In this document: positions 35,103 through 44,821 of the stretch, one piece after another
How the letters are laid out: each line of letters begins with the position of its first letter
Numbering within the stretch: the stretch's first letter is position 1
NCBI GenBank assembly: GCA_016776605.1
Contig: JADHTB010000013.1
Location: forward strand, 1-64,000
From: Alphaproteobacteria bacterium
GTDB taxonomy: Bacteria; Pseudomonadota; Alphaproteobacteria; GCA-2731375
Length of the DNA stretch: 64,000 nucleotides
Direction of reading: 5' to 3'
Program-made: the position numbers and the translations under genes
The notes under the pieces: model-generated
The model's database searches: none
The model's input: the letters and a program-made list of their open reading frames with translations, nothing else
Told to the model about the DNA's origin: nothing

Positions 35103-36116
35103 ATGGACATACGTCAAGGTTTTATCGACAGCATCGGCAACACCCCCTTAATCCGCCTGAAAAAAGCCTCGGAATTGACCGGCTGCGAAATTTTAGGCAA
35201 GGCGGAATTCCTCAATCCGGGTGGATCGGTCAAGGACCGGGCCGCCCTGGCCATTGTCAGCGCGGCCGAAGCCAGGGGAGACCTGAAACCCGGCGGCATT
35301 ATTGTCGAAGGCACGGCCGGTAACACAGGCATCGGCCTGGCCCTGGTGGCCAATGCACGGGGTTACAAAACGGTGATCGTGATCCCGGAGACCCAAACCC
35401 AGGAAAAGAAAGATATGTTACGCATGTGCGGCGCCGACCTGCGCGAGGTGCCGGCCCTGCCCTATCGCGACGACAACAATTATATCAAATATTCCGGCCG
35501 TTTGGCGGCGGAGATCGCGGCCAGTCATCCGGAAGGCGCGATCTGGGCCAACCAATTTGACAATGTGGACAATCGACAAGGCCATTACGCGACCACGGGT
35601 CCGGAAATCTGGCGCCAGACCGAAGGTAAAGTGGACGCCTTTATCTGCGCCGTGGGTTCGGGCGGCTCATTGGCGGGCATTGCCCAATATCTGCGGCAAC
35701 AAAACCCAAATATCACCATCGGACTGGCTGATCCGCCCGGCGCCGCATTGTACAATTACTATACCAATGGCGAATTGAAGGCAGAGGGTTCCTCAATCAC
35801 CGAAGGCATCGGCCAGGGCCGCATTACCGCCAACCTGGAAGGCCTGACAGTTGATGCCCCCTTTCGCATTCCGGACGAGGATGCCCTGCAAACCGCCTTT
35901 GATCTGATTATCGAGGAAGGCTTGGTGCTAGGCTCGTCCAGCGGGGTCAATGTGGCGGGCGCCGTTCGTCTGGGCCAGGAAATGGGGCCGGGGCATACAA
36001 TTGTAACCTTGCTTTGTGATGGCGCTCAGCGCTATCAAAGCAAGATGTTCAATGTGCCCTTCCTGCGCGAGAAGGGCCTGCCTGTGCCCAGCTGGATGGC
36101 GGGGGGCGGACAGTAG
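35103..36116 (+). CDS. cysK: Cysteine synthase A
   Basis: This 337-residue PLP enzyme forms cysteine from O-acetylserine and sulfide. PLP-binding Lys is K44 in GGSVKDR. The substrate loop EGTAGNTGIGLA, the phosphate-binding GSGGSLAG loop and a C-terminal SSGVNVAGA are all present. The N-terminus DSIGNTPLIRLKKASELTG is diagnostic. The ATG at 35103 is selected although the frame is open upstream. A 100-bp gap separates it from the NUDIX gene. AlaX and rhodanese genes follow, so this run has a sulfur and cysteine theme. Confidence 0.95.
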   Translation: MDIRQGFIDSIGNTPLIRLKKASELTGCEILGKAEFLNPGGSVKDRAALAIVSAAEARGDLKPGGIIVEGTAGNTGIGLALVANARGYKTVIVIPETQTQEKKDMLRMCGADLREVPALPYRDDNNYIKYSGRLAAEIAASHPEGAIWANQFDNVDNRQGHYATTGPEIWRQTEGKVDAFICAVGSGGSLAGIAQYLRQQNPNITIGLADPPGAALYNYYTNGELKAEGSSITEGIGQGRITANLEGLTVDAPFRIPDEDALQTAFDLIIEEGLVLGSSSGVNVAGAVRLGQEMGPGHTIVTLLCDGAQRYQSKMFNVPFLREKGLPVPSWMAGGGQ

Positions 36117-36132
36117 CGCCAAAGAGGCCAAA

Positions 36133-36846
36133 ATGACGGATTTACTGTTCCGGGATGACCCCTATGCGAAAAGCTGCGAAGCGACCATTACGGCGGTAAA
36201 TGACCGCGGCGGGATCGAATTGGACCGCACCGTATTTTACCCCACGGGCGGCGGTCAACCGGGCGATGCGGGCGTCTTGCGCCTGGCCGATGGCAGCGAA
36301 ATCAGCATCGCCATGGCGGTCAAGGGTGAAGGCGCCGATGATGTGATCCATGTGCCCGCCGAGGGGCAGCCGGTACCGGCTGTTGGCGCGGCGGTCACCG
36401 CGTCCATCGATTGGGCGACACGGCACAGCCACATGCGTATCCATACCTGCCTGCATCTGCTTTCTTCGGTCGTGGAATATCCGGTCACGGGTGGACAGAT
36501 CAGCGCTGGCAAGGGCCGTCTGGATTTCGATATGCCGGAAATGACCGTGGACAAAGAGGCCATTACCGAACGCCTGAACGAATTGATCCAACAGGGCCAC
36601 CCGATCAGCATCAGTTGGATTTCCGATGCTGAATTGGCGGCACAGCCCGATCTGGTCAAAACCATGTCGGTGCAGCCGCCCACCGGCCAGGGGCGGGTTC
36701 GCCTGATCGACGTAGACGGTTGTGACCTGCAACCCTGCGGCGGCACCCATGTCGCCAACACATCGGAAATCGGTGCCGTGCGGGTGCGAAAGATCGAGAA
36801 AAAAGGCCGGCAAAATCGCCGAATTTCAATCGAATTATCAGAATAA
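36133..36846 (+). CDS. Alanyl-tRNA editing protein, AlaX type
   Basis: This 237-residue stand-alone editing domain is related to the C-terminal part of AlaRS and hydrolyses wrongly charged Ser- or Gly-tRNA(Ala). The zinc ligands are visible as H104 and H108 in RIHTCLHLLSS and C202 and H206 in QPCGGTHVANT. The early TVFYPTGGGQPGD motif is conserved. It follows cysK by 16 bp and precedes sseA by 35 bp. A possible role in clearing sulfur-related mischarging is only inference. Confidence 0.94.
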   Translation: MTDLLFRDDPYAKSCEATITAVNDRGGIELDRTVFYPTGGGQPGDAGVLRLADGSEISIAMAVKGEGADDVIHVPAEGQPVPAVGAAVTASIDWATRHSHMRIHTCLHLLSSVVEYPVTGGQISAGKGRLDFDMPEMTVDKEAITERLNELIQQGHPISISWISDAELAAQPDLVKTMSVQPPTGQGRVRLIDVDGCDLQPCGGTHVANTSEIGAVRVRKIEKKGRQNRRISIELSE

Positions 36847-36881
36847 TTACAATTCTTTACATGACTATAGTGAGGTATTAG

Positions 36882-37724
36882 ATGAGCAATTCACAAGTTG
36901 TCTCCACCGACTGGCTGGCCAAACATCTTGGCCAGGGCGACGTCAAGGTACTGGACGGCTCGTTCTATCTGCCAGTCGAAAAACGGGACGCGGATGCGGA
37001 ATATGCCGCCGCCCATATACCCGGCGCCCAGCGTTTCAATATCGATACGGTCTGCGCCCCGGATAGCGGCTTGCCGCACATGTTTCCCAGCGCCGGGGAC
37101 TTCGCCGCCGCCGTGGGCGCCATGGGCATTAGCAACAGCGATACGGTCGTCACCTATGACGGCGGCAAATTGACCGGGGCCTGCCGGGTCTGGTGGATGT
37201 TCCGCGCTTTCGGCCACGCCAAGGTGGCGGTGCTGGATGGCGGTATCGGCAAATGGCGGACCGAGGGCCGTGCGCTGGAAAACACCGTTGCCACGCCAAA
37301 CGCCGCCAATTTTCAGGCCGAATACAATGTGGATATGGTCCGCTCTATCGAGCATGTCCTGGCCCTGATTGAGCAGGGCGGTACGGAGCAAATTCTGGAC
37401 GCCCGCGCCGCCGGTCGATTTGACGGTTCGGTGCCGGAGCCGCGGGCGGGCATGCGGTCGGGGCATATGCCCGGGGCGCTCAATTTGCCTTACGATAAAC
37501 TATTGCAGGCGGATGGTACTTTGCGGGAAACGGCGGAATTGCGCGCGTTGTTCACCGAGGCCGGGGTTAATCTTGACCTCCCGGTCGTGACATCCTGTGG
37601 CTCTGGTGTCTCGGCGGCGGTCCTGTTGCTGGGGCTGCGCAGCCTGGGCCATGAAGCCAATCAATTATACGATGGTAGCTGGTCCGAATGGGGCAGCCGC
37701 GACGACACACCCATCGTGACCTAG
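36882..37724 (+). CDS. sseA: 3-mercaptopyruvate sulfurtransferase (double rhodanese)
   Basis: This 280-residue tandem rhodanese transfers sulfur from 3-mercaptopyruvate or thiosulfate to a thiol or cyanide. The catalytic loop is CGSGVS with C239, a mercaptopyruvate-type loop. The inactive first domain carries YDGGKLTGACRVWWMFRAFGH, and the second starts LDARAAGRFDG. A conserved PEPRAGMRSGHMPGALN precedes the active domain. Length is normal and no signal peptide is seen, so it is cytoplasmic. It sits in the cysK-alaX run and may be co-transcribed. Confidence 0.94.
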   Translation: MSNSQVVSTDWLAKHLGQGDVKVLDGSFYLPVEKRDADAEYAAAHIPGAQRFNIDTVCAPDSGLPHMFPSAGDFAAAVGAMGISNSDTVVTYDGGKLTGACRVWWMFRAFGHAKVAVLDGGIGKWRTEGRALENTVATPNAANFQAEYNVDMVRSIEHVLALIEQGGTEQILDARAAGRFDGSVPEPRAGMRSGHMPGALNLPYDKLLQADGTLRETAELRALFTEAGVNLDLPVVTSCGSGVSAAVLLLGLRSLGHEANQLYDGSWSEWGSRDDTPIVT

Positions 37725-37734
37725 GCGTCCAACG

Positions 37735-38712
37735 ATGGAAATTCGTAACTATCAAAGCGGCGACGAGGCAGCGGTGGTAGATCTGTGGCGGCGCTGCGAG
37801 CTGTTACGGAACCCGTTGAATGACCCGCATAAAGACATCGCCTTCTGCTTGGCGGGGGGACATGGCGAAATTCTGATTCTCGAGGACGAAGGTGAGGTCG
37901 TGGCTACGGCCATGCTGGGCCAGGACGGCCATCGCGGCTGGATCTACTATGTCGCGGTGGAACCCGGCCGCCAGGGTCAGGATTTGGGCCGGCGCATCGT
38001 GACGGCGGCCCAGGACCGGCTGCAAGCCGCTGGCGTACCAAAAGTTCATTTAATGGTGCGGGGCAGCAATACCCACGTTGTCGGTTTTTATCAGCGCCTG
38101 GGCTACATGGTGGAACCGATCACCAGCATGAGCCGCCGCCTGGACGGCGCCGCCCTGCCCGTCGGCCATCAAATGGATGACGAAAAGGTTGTCGTCACCT
38201 ATCTTGAGATGACCGAGCGGGGCTCTTTGCCCCATGTGACGCCGAAAACGCGCAACTATGTCCTGATGCAGGCCCATGATATTACCGTCAGGTTTTACCG
38301 CTACCTCTATGACGCCGTTGGCCAGCCCTGGTATTGGACCGACCGGAAAAAACTTTCCGATGCGGCGCTGTCGGCGATCATTCACGACGATGCGGTGGAT
38401 GTTTATGTGCTGTACGTAGGCGGCGTCCCGGCAGGTTTTTATGAATTGGACGCCAGAAAAATGCCAACGGTGGATTTGGCGTTTTTTGGCATCATGCCGG
38501 AATATATCGGGCTTGGCCTGGGCCCCTATCTGTTATCCCAGGCCCTCGAGACGATGTGGCAAAAGGAACCCGAACGGGTCTTGGTCAATACCTGCACCCT
38601 GGATCACCCCAAGGCGCTACCCCTGTATCAACGTTTCGGTTTCCGGCCCTATGACCGGCAGGAAATTCCCGCGCCATGGCAGACCGCCGACAACGTGCTG
38701 GATTTTGCCTGA
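37735..38712 (+). CDS. Tandem GNAT N-acetyltransferase
   Basis: This 325-residue protein contains two GNAT domains. The first (about 1-140) is YpeA-like, with the acetyl-CoA loop VEPGRQGQDLGRRIV. The second (about 170-320) has VDLAFFGIMPEYIGLGLGPYLL and ends in LYQRFGFRPYDRQEI. Each has a full acetyl-CoA P-loop-like motif, so both may be active, or one may only sense. The substrate is unknown. It follows sseA by 10 bp, the last gene of this run. The fusion could let two acetyl transfers act on linked substrates. Confidence 0.87.
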   Translation: MEIRNYQSGDEAAVVDLWRRCELLRNPLNDPHKDIAFCLAGGHGEILILEDEGEVVATAMLGQDGHRGWIYYVAVEPGRQGQDLGRRIVTAAQDRLQAAGVPKVHLMVRGSNTHVVGFYQRLGYMVEPITSMSRRLDGAALPVGHQMDDEKVVVTYLEMTERGSLPHVTPKTRNYVLMQAHDITVRFYRYLYDAVGQPWYWTDRKKLSDAALSAIIHDDAVDVYVLYVGGVPAGFYELDARKMPTVDLAFFGIMPEYIGLGLGPYLLSQALETMWQKEPERVLVNTCTLDHPKALPLYQRFGFRPYDRQEIPAPWQTADNVLDFA

Positions 38713-38744
38713 ACGCCGCGATGTCTACGCAATAAGATAAGCGC

Positions 38745-39536
38745 CTAATGGCTGAGAATCTGGCTTAGGAACAACTTTGTGCGTTCGGATTGTGGATTGT
38801 TGAAGAATTCGTAGGGTTCGTTCTGCTCGACGATATCGCCTTCGTCCATGAAAATGACGCGGTCGGCGATGGTTTTGGCAAAGCCCATTTCGTGGGTTAC
38901 CACGATCATGGTCATGCCGGTGTCGGCAAGTTCGATCATGACATCGAGAACTTCCTTGATCATCTCGGGATCGAGCGCCGAGGTCGGCTCGTCAAACAGC
39001 ATGATCTTTGGATTCATGCAGAGCGAGCGGGCGATGGCCACGCGCTGTTGCTGGCCACCTGAAAGCTGGCCTGGGAATTTATCCGCCTGCTCGGGTATTT
39101 TGACCCGTTCGAGATATTCCATGGCTAATTTCCGGGCTTCAACTTTGGGTGTCTTGCGCACCCAGATGGGCCCCAGGGTGAGGTTTTCGAGGATCGAGAG
39201 ATGTGGAAATAGATTGAAACTCTGAAACACCATGCCCACTTCGCTGCGAATGTGGTCGATATTCTTGAGGTTTTTATCCAGCGTCATGCCATCGACGATG
39301 ATGTCGCCCTGCTGATGCTCTTCCAGGCGGTTGATACAGCGGATCAGGGTCGATTTTCCCGATCCGGAAGGGCCGCAGACGACGATCCGCTCGCCCCTGT
39401 GAACCACCAGATCAATGTCCTTCAGGACGTGGAACTGACCGTACCATTTATTGACCTGGTTAAGTTCGATGATGACTTCGGTCGATGCGGCCGAGGCCAA
39501 TTGGCCCTGGGATTCCTGCGCGTCGGTGGATGTCAT
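38745..39536 (-). CDS. aapP: General L-amino acid ABC transporter, ATP-binding protein
   Basis: This 263-residue ATPase of the polar amino acid uptake family energises the Aap importer. Walker A is GPSGSGKST, the signature [15 protein letters not shown], and Walker [15 protein letters not shown], followed by the H-loop VVTHEMGFA. The start at 39536 is set by GGAGAGAAG and by the usual position of the first strand [14 protein letters not shown]. It is the last gene of the aapJQMP order. Because no other transporter genes intervene, the complex appears complete. Confidence 0.95.
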   Translation of the reverse strand: MTSTDAQESQGQLASAASTEVIIELNQVNKWYGQFHVLKDIDLVVHRGERIVVCGPSGSGKSTLIRCINRLEEHQQGDIIVDGMTLDKNLKNIDHIRSEVGMVFQSFNLFPHLSILENLTLGPIWVRKTPKVEARKLAMEYLERVKIPEQADKFPGQLSGGQQQRVAIARSLCMNPKIMLFDEPTSALDPEMIKEVLDVMIELADTGMTMIVVTHEMGFAKTIADRVIFMDEGDIVEQNEPYEFFNNPQSERTKLFLSQILSH

Positions 39537-39561
39537 TCTTCTCTCCCCCGGCCTGGCCGGA

Positions 39562-40890
39562 TCAACGATTGGCGCCGGCTGAAAGTTTAACTTCCAGGTG
39601 CCGGCTGTATTTCGACATGATGAAGCAGATGATGAAGAACACCATAGCGCCAAAGATCAGCGGTTCCTTATGCAGCCCGCGCCATGGCACGTCCTGACTG
39701 ATCGAACGCAGCATGCCCAGGATGTCGAACAGCCCGATAATCGACACCAGGGTGGTGTCCTTTAACAAGCCAATGAAGCTGCCAACGATATTCGGGATCA
39801 TATGCTTCAGGGCCTGGGGCATGACGATCAGCCCCATCATGCCCCAATAGCCGAGGCCGATGGTATGGGCGGCCTCGTACTGACCCTTGGGAATGGCCTG
39901 CAGGCCGGCGCGAACGGTCTCGGCCATATAACAGGCGGAGAACAGGCATACCGCGATAATGACTTGAACCAGCTTGTTGAGGACAAAACCCTCGGGCATG
40001 AATAACGGGAACATGGTCGTTGCCATGAAGAGCACGGTAATCAATGGCACCGACCGGAACAATTCAATGAATGACGTGCTCAGAACCCGGATGACCGGCA
40101 GCTTGGATCGCCGGCCAAGCGCCAGAATGATGCCCCCCGGAAGCGCCGATGTAATGCCGATACCCGATATGACCAGGGTCAGGAACATGCCGCCCCATTT
40201 GGTCCAAGGCACGAATTTAGTGGTCCAGCCCATCTGCAAGAGAAAAACCGCGACGAAGGCAATCGCCAAGATTGTCAGCAGTGTATTGCGTTGATTGCTG
40301 TCCGAGGCCTCTGCCTTGCCCAGCACGCGCAGCAAGGTTGCCGGCAGGCTGCTGTCGCCGAATACTCCAATAGCCGCGTGCAGGGTATTGCCGATCAGGC
40401 AAACAATCGCGCCGGAAACCATGATCTGCATAAAAATGCCCTTGTCGCCGCCCGAGAAGAGATAGGCGGCAAGAAAGGGATAAAGGAATACCGTGGAGAG
40501 GCCGATGAAGATCTTGTCCCTGACCCGGGGCAGCCAAAGCGGCGCCATCCACAGGATCAACAACAAACCGCCAAGATTGACCCGCCACAACTCGTCCCTG
40601 GGGTAGCGGCCATAGAAGATATTTTCCAGCCATATAATAACGCCGGCCCAGCAGGCGCCATCTTTGCTGATCGCGAAACATTCGCGCCGGTTTTCGGCGA
40701 TCCACACGGCGTTGGCGATGCCCCAAGTCCACATGCTCATCACCACCATGTAGATGATGTAGAGCGAGGCAAGAGTAAGAATGGTGTTGATCCAGGAACT
40801 AAAAAGATTCTTGTGCAGCCACCCGATGAAAGACGTTTCGTTCAGGGGCGCGCTTCTAGCGGCCGTTTTTTCGCCGTTTGCAATAGCCAT
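39562..40890 (-). CDS. aapM: General L-amino acid ABC transporter, permease M
   Basis: This 442-residue inner-membrane permease of the HisMQ/AapM type has a long N-terminal half with several spans before the conserved permease core. The core runs from [42 protein letters not shown], with the EAA-like loop [42 protein letters not shown] coupling to AapP. It forms the translocation pathway with AapQ. It overlaps neither neighbour: three bp separate it from aapQ, 25 bp from aapP. Confidence 0.95.
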   Translation of the reverse strand: MAIANGEKTAARSAPLNETSFIGWLHKNLFSSWINTILTLASLYIIYMVVMSMWTWGIANAVWIAENRRECFAISKDGACWAGVIIWLENIFYGRYPRDELWRVNLGGLLLILWMAPLWLPRVRDKIFIGLSTVFLYPFLAAYLFSGGDKGIFMQIMVSGAIVCLIGNTLHAAIGVFGDSSLPATLLRVLGKAEASDSNQRNTLLTILAIAFVAVFLLQMGWTTKFVPWTKWGGMFLTLVISGIGITSALPGGIILALGRRSKLPVIRVLSTSFIELFRSVPLITVLFMATTMFPLFMPEGFVLNKLVQVIIAVCLFSACYMAETVRAGLQAIPKGQYEAAHTIGLGYWGMMGLIVMPQALKHMIPNIVGSFIGLLKDTTLVSIIGLFDILGMLRSISQDVPWRGLHKEPLIFGAMVFFIICFIMSKYSRHLEVKLSAGANR

Positions 40891-40892
40891 GA

Positions 40893-42110
40893 TCAGCGCT
40901 CCACCAACTGGACGCGTTTATTATAAATGTTCAACACACCCGAAATGGAGAGGCTGATAAACATATAAAAGGCCATGGTCATACCGACCATTTCGACCGC
41001 GTAACCGGCCTGGTTCAGGGCCGTCTGCATGAACAACGCAACCACATCGGAATAACCGATGGCGACCGCCAGCGAGGAATTTTTAACCACGTTCATCCAC
41101 TGGCTAATCATCGGCGGCACAATGGCGCGCATGGCCTGAGGAATAATGATCAAGGCCATTGCCCGGCCTGGTCTGAGGCCGATTGCCAACGCCGCCTCGG
41201 TCTGCCCCTTGTTCACCGACAGGATGCCGGCGCGCACGGATTCGGCCAAATGCCCCGCGTGATAGATGCTCAAGGCAATCAGCAGCGCCAGGAAAGCCGG
41301 CGGCAGGGCGGCGCCACCGACAAAGTTAAAGCCCTGGAGCGTCGGCAGATCCCAGCCAAGCGGAGAACCCGTCATCAGGTAGACGATGCCCGGTAGAACA
41401 ATAAGCAATGCCAAGGAGGCAGTGAAGGTCGGGAATTGCTGGCCGGTATTATCCTGACGCTTATGCGCCCAGCGCTTGAGAAAGACGACGGCGATAACAG
41501 CGATGACAAATGCGGTGATGGTCATCCAGAAAAGATCGCCAGGGATCGGCCATCCCATATACAGACCACGATTGTTGAGGAACGCAACTTCCGCACCACC
41601 GGAAAGATCAATACTGTTCTTCACCCTGGGCAGGATCGAGAAGACGCCGACATACCAGAAAATGATCTGCAGCAGCAGCGGCGTGTTACGAACGAGTTCC
41701 ACATACGCCAGGGCCAACCGGGCCACCAGCCAGTTGGAGGACAGCCTTAAAATACCGATGATAAAGCCCAATATGGTGCTGGCAATAACCGCCAGAAACG
41801 ACACCAGCAAGGTATTGAGGCAGCCGATGAGAAAGATGCGGCCGTAGGTCCCTACCCCGGGTTCGTATTCGACAAGCTTGAAATCCGTGTCAAACCCGGC
41901 GGTAGCGGTGAGAAAACCAAATCCGGTGTTCATCCCGCGTACTTCGAGATTGTGGGCCGTATTGGTGATCAGGTACCAGACGAGCCAGCCAACGACGCAG
42001 GCTGTTAGAAGCTGATATAAGACCGAGCGCACACGTTCGTCGTGAAAAAAATCGAAACGCTCTTTCGGCTTCACGCGCGTCGGCGCCTTACCGGTATCAC
42101 GGATGGCCAT
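40893..42110 (-). CDS. aapQ: General L-amino acid ABC transporter, permease Q
   Basis: This 405-residue partner permease of AapM has the family's N-terminal extension FFHDERVRSVLYQLLTACVVGWLVWYL and the loop GHLAESVRAGILSVNKGQTEAALAIGLRPGRAMALIIIPQAMR. About eight spans are predicted. The gene follows aapJ after 89 bp that contain a strong hairpin (42145-42190). Lower expression of the permease than of the binding protein is expected from that arrangement. AAATTG-rich sequence precedes the ATG. Confidence 0.95.
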   Translation of the reverse strand: MAIRDTGKAPTRVKPKERFDFFHDERVRSVLYQLLTACVVGWLVWYLITNTAHNLEVRGMNTGFGFLTATAGFDTDFKLVEYEPGVGTYGRIFLIGCLNTLLVSFLAVIASTILGFIIGILRLSSNWLVARLALAYVELVRNTPLLLQIIFWYVGVFSILPRVKNSIDLSGGAEVAFLNNRGLYMGWPIPGDLFWMTITAFVIAVIAVVFLKRWAHKRQDNTGQQFPTFTASLALLIVLPGIVYLMTGSPLGWDLPTLQGFNFVGGAALPPAFLALLIALSIYHAGHLAESVRAGILSVNKGQTEAALAIGLRPGRAMALIIIPQAMRAIVPPMISQWMNVVKNSSLAVAIGYSDVVALFMQTALNQAGYAVEMVGMTMAFYMFISLSISGVLNIYNKRVQLVER

Positions 42111-42144
42111 GATATCTGGACCTCGATATGACGCGTAGATTCAA

Positions 42145-42190
42145 TTTAAAATAAAATGGCGCCCAGCCCCGATCACGGGGCTGGGGCCAT
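42145..42190 (-). terminator. aapJ-aapQ intercistronic terminator/attenuator
   Basis: Bases 42162-42171 pair perfectly with 42176-42185 (CCCAGCCCCG and its complement, four-base loop). On the minus strand the stem is followed by ATTTTATTTT. It lies between aapJ and aapQ and would stop most transcripts after the binding-protein gene. Confidence 0.82.
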
Positions 42191-42199
42191 CAGATGATC

Positions 42200-43249
42200 C
42201 TAGCGGAAAGGCGGAGAATACATCAGTCCGCCTCTGGTCCAGAGATCGTTCGCAGAACCGGCCCGGCCGATACCGATGCCCAGTTTTCCACCGCCCATAT
42301 AGGCTTCGTAGATTTCGCCGTAATTGCCGACTTCCTTGATGACGTTATAGGCCCAGTCTTTACCAAGGCCCAGCCCTTCATTCAGGTTGCCTTCGACGCC
42401 GAGCATACGGCGCACCGAAGCGTTGGTCGAATTGGCGCGCATGTCATCGACATTGGCTTTGGTGACGCCAAGTTCCTCGGCACCGATCAAAGCATAAACC
42501 GTCCATCGGACAATGTTGAACCACTGGCCGTCGCCCTGCCTCACGGCCGGAGCCAGGGGCTCTTTTGAGATGGTCTCGGGCAGCACGATGTGATCGCCTG
42601 GATTTGGGAATGCCGCTTTGTTGGAGGCCAGCCCCGACTTGTCGTTGGTAATCGCGTCACAGCCGCCTTGCAGATAGGTGTCGTTGCGGACGTTTTGGTC
42701 CTCGAACGTAACCGGCTGGATGTTCAACTTATTGGCCCGGCTGAAATCCGCCAGGTTCAATTCGGTCGTGGTGCCGGTCAACACGCATACCGTGGCGCCC
42801 TTGAGGTCAAGGGCGGAGGTGATGCCGCTGTTCTTGGGGACCATGAAGCCCTGGCCGTCATAAAAATTGACGGCCGTAAAGTCCAGCCCCAGCTGGGAGT
42901 CGCGAAGCAAGGTCCAGGTGGCTGTCCGTGACAGCAAATCGGACTCGCCATTGGCCAGTGCGGTAAAGCGGACCTGGCTGCTGACCGATTGAATTTCCAG
43001 TTTCTTCTTGCTGCCGAAGATGGCGGCGGCAACGGCTTGGCAGATCGATACGTCACTGCCGTACCATTCGCCCTTGGCATCAAGGTTGTAAAAACCAGGC
43101 GAAGGCGTGCCAACCTGGCAGCGCAGATTGCCGCGTTCCTTAACAATCTCAAGTGTGCTTTTCGCCGAAGCGACAGTCGCCCCTGCGAAAGTCATTGCGG
43201 CAACAGCGGTCACCGCTGCTACCGACGTGATGAACGATATTGGTTTCAT
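42200..43249 (-). CDS. aapJ: General L-amino acid ABC transporter, binding protein
   Basis: This 349-residue periplasmic binding protein captures a broad range of L-amino acids for AapQMP. It has a signal peptide (cleavage after VASA near residue 29). The family signature is ERGNLRCQVGTPSPGFYNLDAKGEWYGSDVSICQAVAAAIFG, with SVSSQVRFTALANGESDLLSRTATWT downstream. The start at 43249 is set by GGAGAAAAAAA; the frame continues upstream without a credible start. It is the first gene of its operon. Confidence 0.95.
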   Translation of the reverse strand: MKPISFITSVAAVTAVAAMTFAGATVASAKSTLEIVKERGNLRCQVGTPSPGFYNLDAKGEWYGSDVSICQAVAAAIFGSKKKLEIQSVSSQVRFTALANGESDLLSRTATWTLLRDSQLGLDFTAVNFYDGQGFMVPKNSGITSALDLKGATVCVLTGTTTELNLADFSRANKLNIQPVTFEDQNVRNDTYLQGGCDAITNDKSGLASNKAAFPNPGDHIVLPETISKEPLAPAVRQGDGQWFNIVRWTVYALIGAEELGVTKANVDDMRANSTNASVRRMLGVEGNLNEGLGLGKDWAYNVIKEVGNYGEIYEAYMGGGKLGIGIGRAGSANDLWTRGGLMYSPPFR

Positions 43250-43640
43250 TTTTTTTCTCCCTGTAAACTTCGTGCCGCAATAGGTGGGAATAATCCCCAT
43301 CCATATGGCATCGCGGCTGACGTTAGCTGTTCATTTTACATATCGCAATAGTCCATTAGGGAAATTAGGATCATTCATTAGAAAAATTGCGATGTCATTG
43401 GGAACGCTCCATGTTCTATTCTGCCGCATGCTCAGCCGCATCCCAGCCTTTGCCTGCCCTACCTGGCACCCATCGCCCGCCGAACAGTAGAAATGACTAA
43501 AGAACATTTGATGGATAGGCCGCTTGCATTCCACTAAGCCACTGGCGCCTTAGGGCGCTCAATGGCAGTATGTCGGCCATCGATGTCAGCCATCGCCATT
43601 CTGGCGCGCGCTCTCCCCATTACGATAGAGAAGTCTCAAC
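43250..43640. other. Divergent control region between aapJ and metC
   Basis: No gene is seen in these 391 bp. They must hold promoters for aapJ (minus) and metC (plus). ATCGCAAT (43342-43349) and ATTGCGAT (43386-43393) form an inverted repeat with a 36-base spacer; a DNA-looping site is possible but unsupported. The stretch 43310-43400 is AT-richer than the rest. Confidence 0.4.
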
Positions 43641-44816
43641 ATGAAAGACGAAACCAAACTGGTCATCGCCGGCCGCGACCCAGAGAACAACCACGGCATT
43701 GTCAATCCGCCGGTCTATCACGCCTCCACCGTCCTGCACCCGACCCTGGCGCACCTGGATCAATCCCGCAAAAACCGTGAAAAAGGCGAGCGTGGCGTCT
43801 ATTACGGACGTATCGGCACACCGACGAATTTTTCCCTGGAAGACATGGTCTGCGCCATCGAAGGCGGCGATCACTGCTTGATCTATCCATCGGGTCTGGC
43901 CGCCATCGCGGCCGCCATGTTGTCCTTTCTAAAAGCCGGCGATCATATTCTAATGGTGGATACCGTGTACGGCCCGTCACGCCGTTTCTGCAACAGCCTG
44001 GCCAGCCGCTTCAATGTCTCAACCACTTATTATGATCCAGCTATAGGCGCCGGCATCGCCGCGTTGATCCAGGACAACACCCGTATCGTTTATGTCGAGG
44101 CGCCGGGCTCGCAAACCTTTGTCATGCAGGACATTCCCGCCATCGCGGACGCGGCCCACGCCAGGGGCTGCACGGTGATGATGGACAACACCTGGGCCTC
44201 GCCCCTGTATTGCAAACCGTTCACCCTTGGCGTGGACGTTTCCATTCAGGCCGGCACCAAATATATCGTTGGTCATTCCGACGTCATGATCGGCACCGCC
44301 TGCGCCAACAAAAAAGCCTGGCCTGAGTTGGAGGCAACCTCACGGATGTTGGGCCAGACCGCGGGGCCGGACGATATTTATCTGGCGCAGCGTGGCATGC
44401 GGACATTGTCTGTCCGCCTGAAACAACATTGGGAAAGCGGCTTGAAGGTTGCGGAATGGCTGGCCGGGCAGGACATGGTGGAATGCGTCATGCATCCAGC
44501 CCTGCCGGACGATCCCGGCCATGCCCTGTGGAAGCGGGATTTCCTTGGTGCCTCGGGCCTGTTCGGCATCACCTTGAAGCCCTGTCCGCGCAGCGCCATC
44601 GCCGCCATGGTGGATGACCTGGAACTTTTCGGCATGGGTGCCTCCTGGGGCGGCTTTGAAAGCCTGATCCTGCCGACCGATCCAAATTCCATGCGCAGCG
44701 TCACGCCCTGGCCATACGAGGGGCAATGCATGCGCCTCCATATCGGCCTGGAAGACCCAGACGACCTGATTGCCGATTTAACGGCCGGCTTCAAGCGCTT
44801 GCAATCCGCAATGTAG
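43641..44816 (+). CDS. metC: Cystathionine beta-lyase
   Basis: This 391-residue PLP enzyme of the Cys/Met metabolism family is expected to cleave cystathionine to homocysteine. The PLP-lysine is in IQAGTKYIVGHSDVM near residue 212. YYGRIGTPTN and EGGDHCLIYPSGLAAIA near the N-terminus, EAPGSQTFVMQDI and the GASWGGFESLILP motif near the C-terminus match beta-lyases rather than gamma-synthases. The start is supported by AGAGAAG. modA follows five bp later, so metC and modABC are probably one operon. Confidence 0.93.
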   Translation: MKDETKLVIAGRDPENNHGIVNPPVYHASTVLHPTLAHLDQSRKNREKGERGVYYGRIGTPTNFSLEDMVCAIEGGDHCLIYPSGLAAIAAAMLSFLKAGDHILMVDTVYGPSRRFCNSLASRFNVSTTYYDPAIGAGIAALIQDNTRIVYVEAPGSQTFVMQDIPAIADAAHARGCTVMMDNTWASPLYCKPFTLGVDVSIQAGTKYIVGHSDVMIGTACANKKAWPELEATSRMLGQTAGPDDIYLAQRGMRTLSVRLKQHWESGLKVAEWLAGQDMVECVMHPALPDDPGHALWKRDFLGASGLFGITLKPCPRSAIAAMVDDLELFGMGASWGGFESLILPTDPNSMRSVTPWPYEGQCMRLHIGLEDPDDLIADLTAGFKRLQSAM

Positions 44817-44821
44817 GGGCG

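Noticed and set aside
43342..43393. ATCGCAAT/ATTGCGAT inverted repeat as an operator
   Set aside because: The arms are only 8 bp with a 36-base spacer, in an AT-rich stretch where chance matches are common; mentioned only in the gap note.
43465..43480. TGGCAC resembling half of a sigma-54 promoter upstream of aapJ
   Set aside because: The required TTGC element at the right spacing is not there, and the orientation is unsuited to aapJ.
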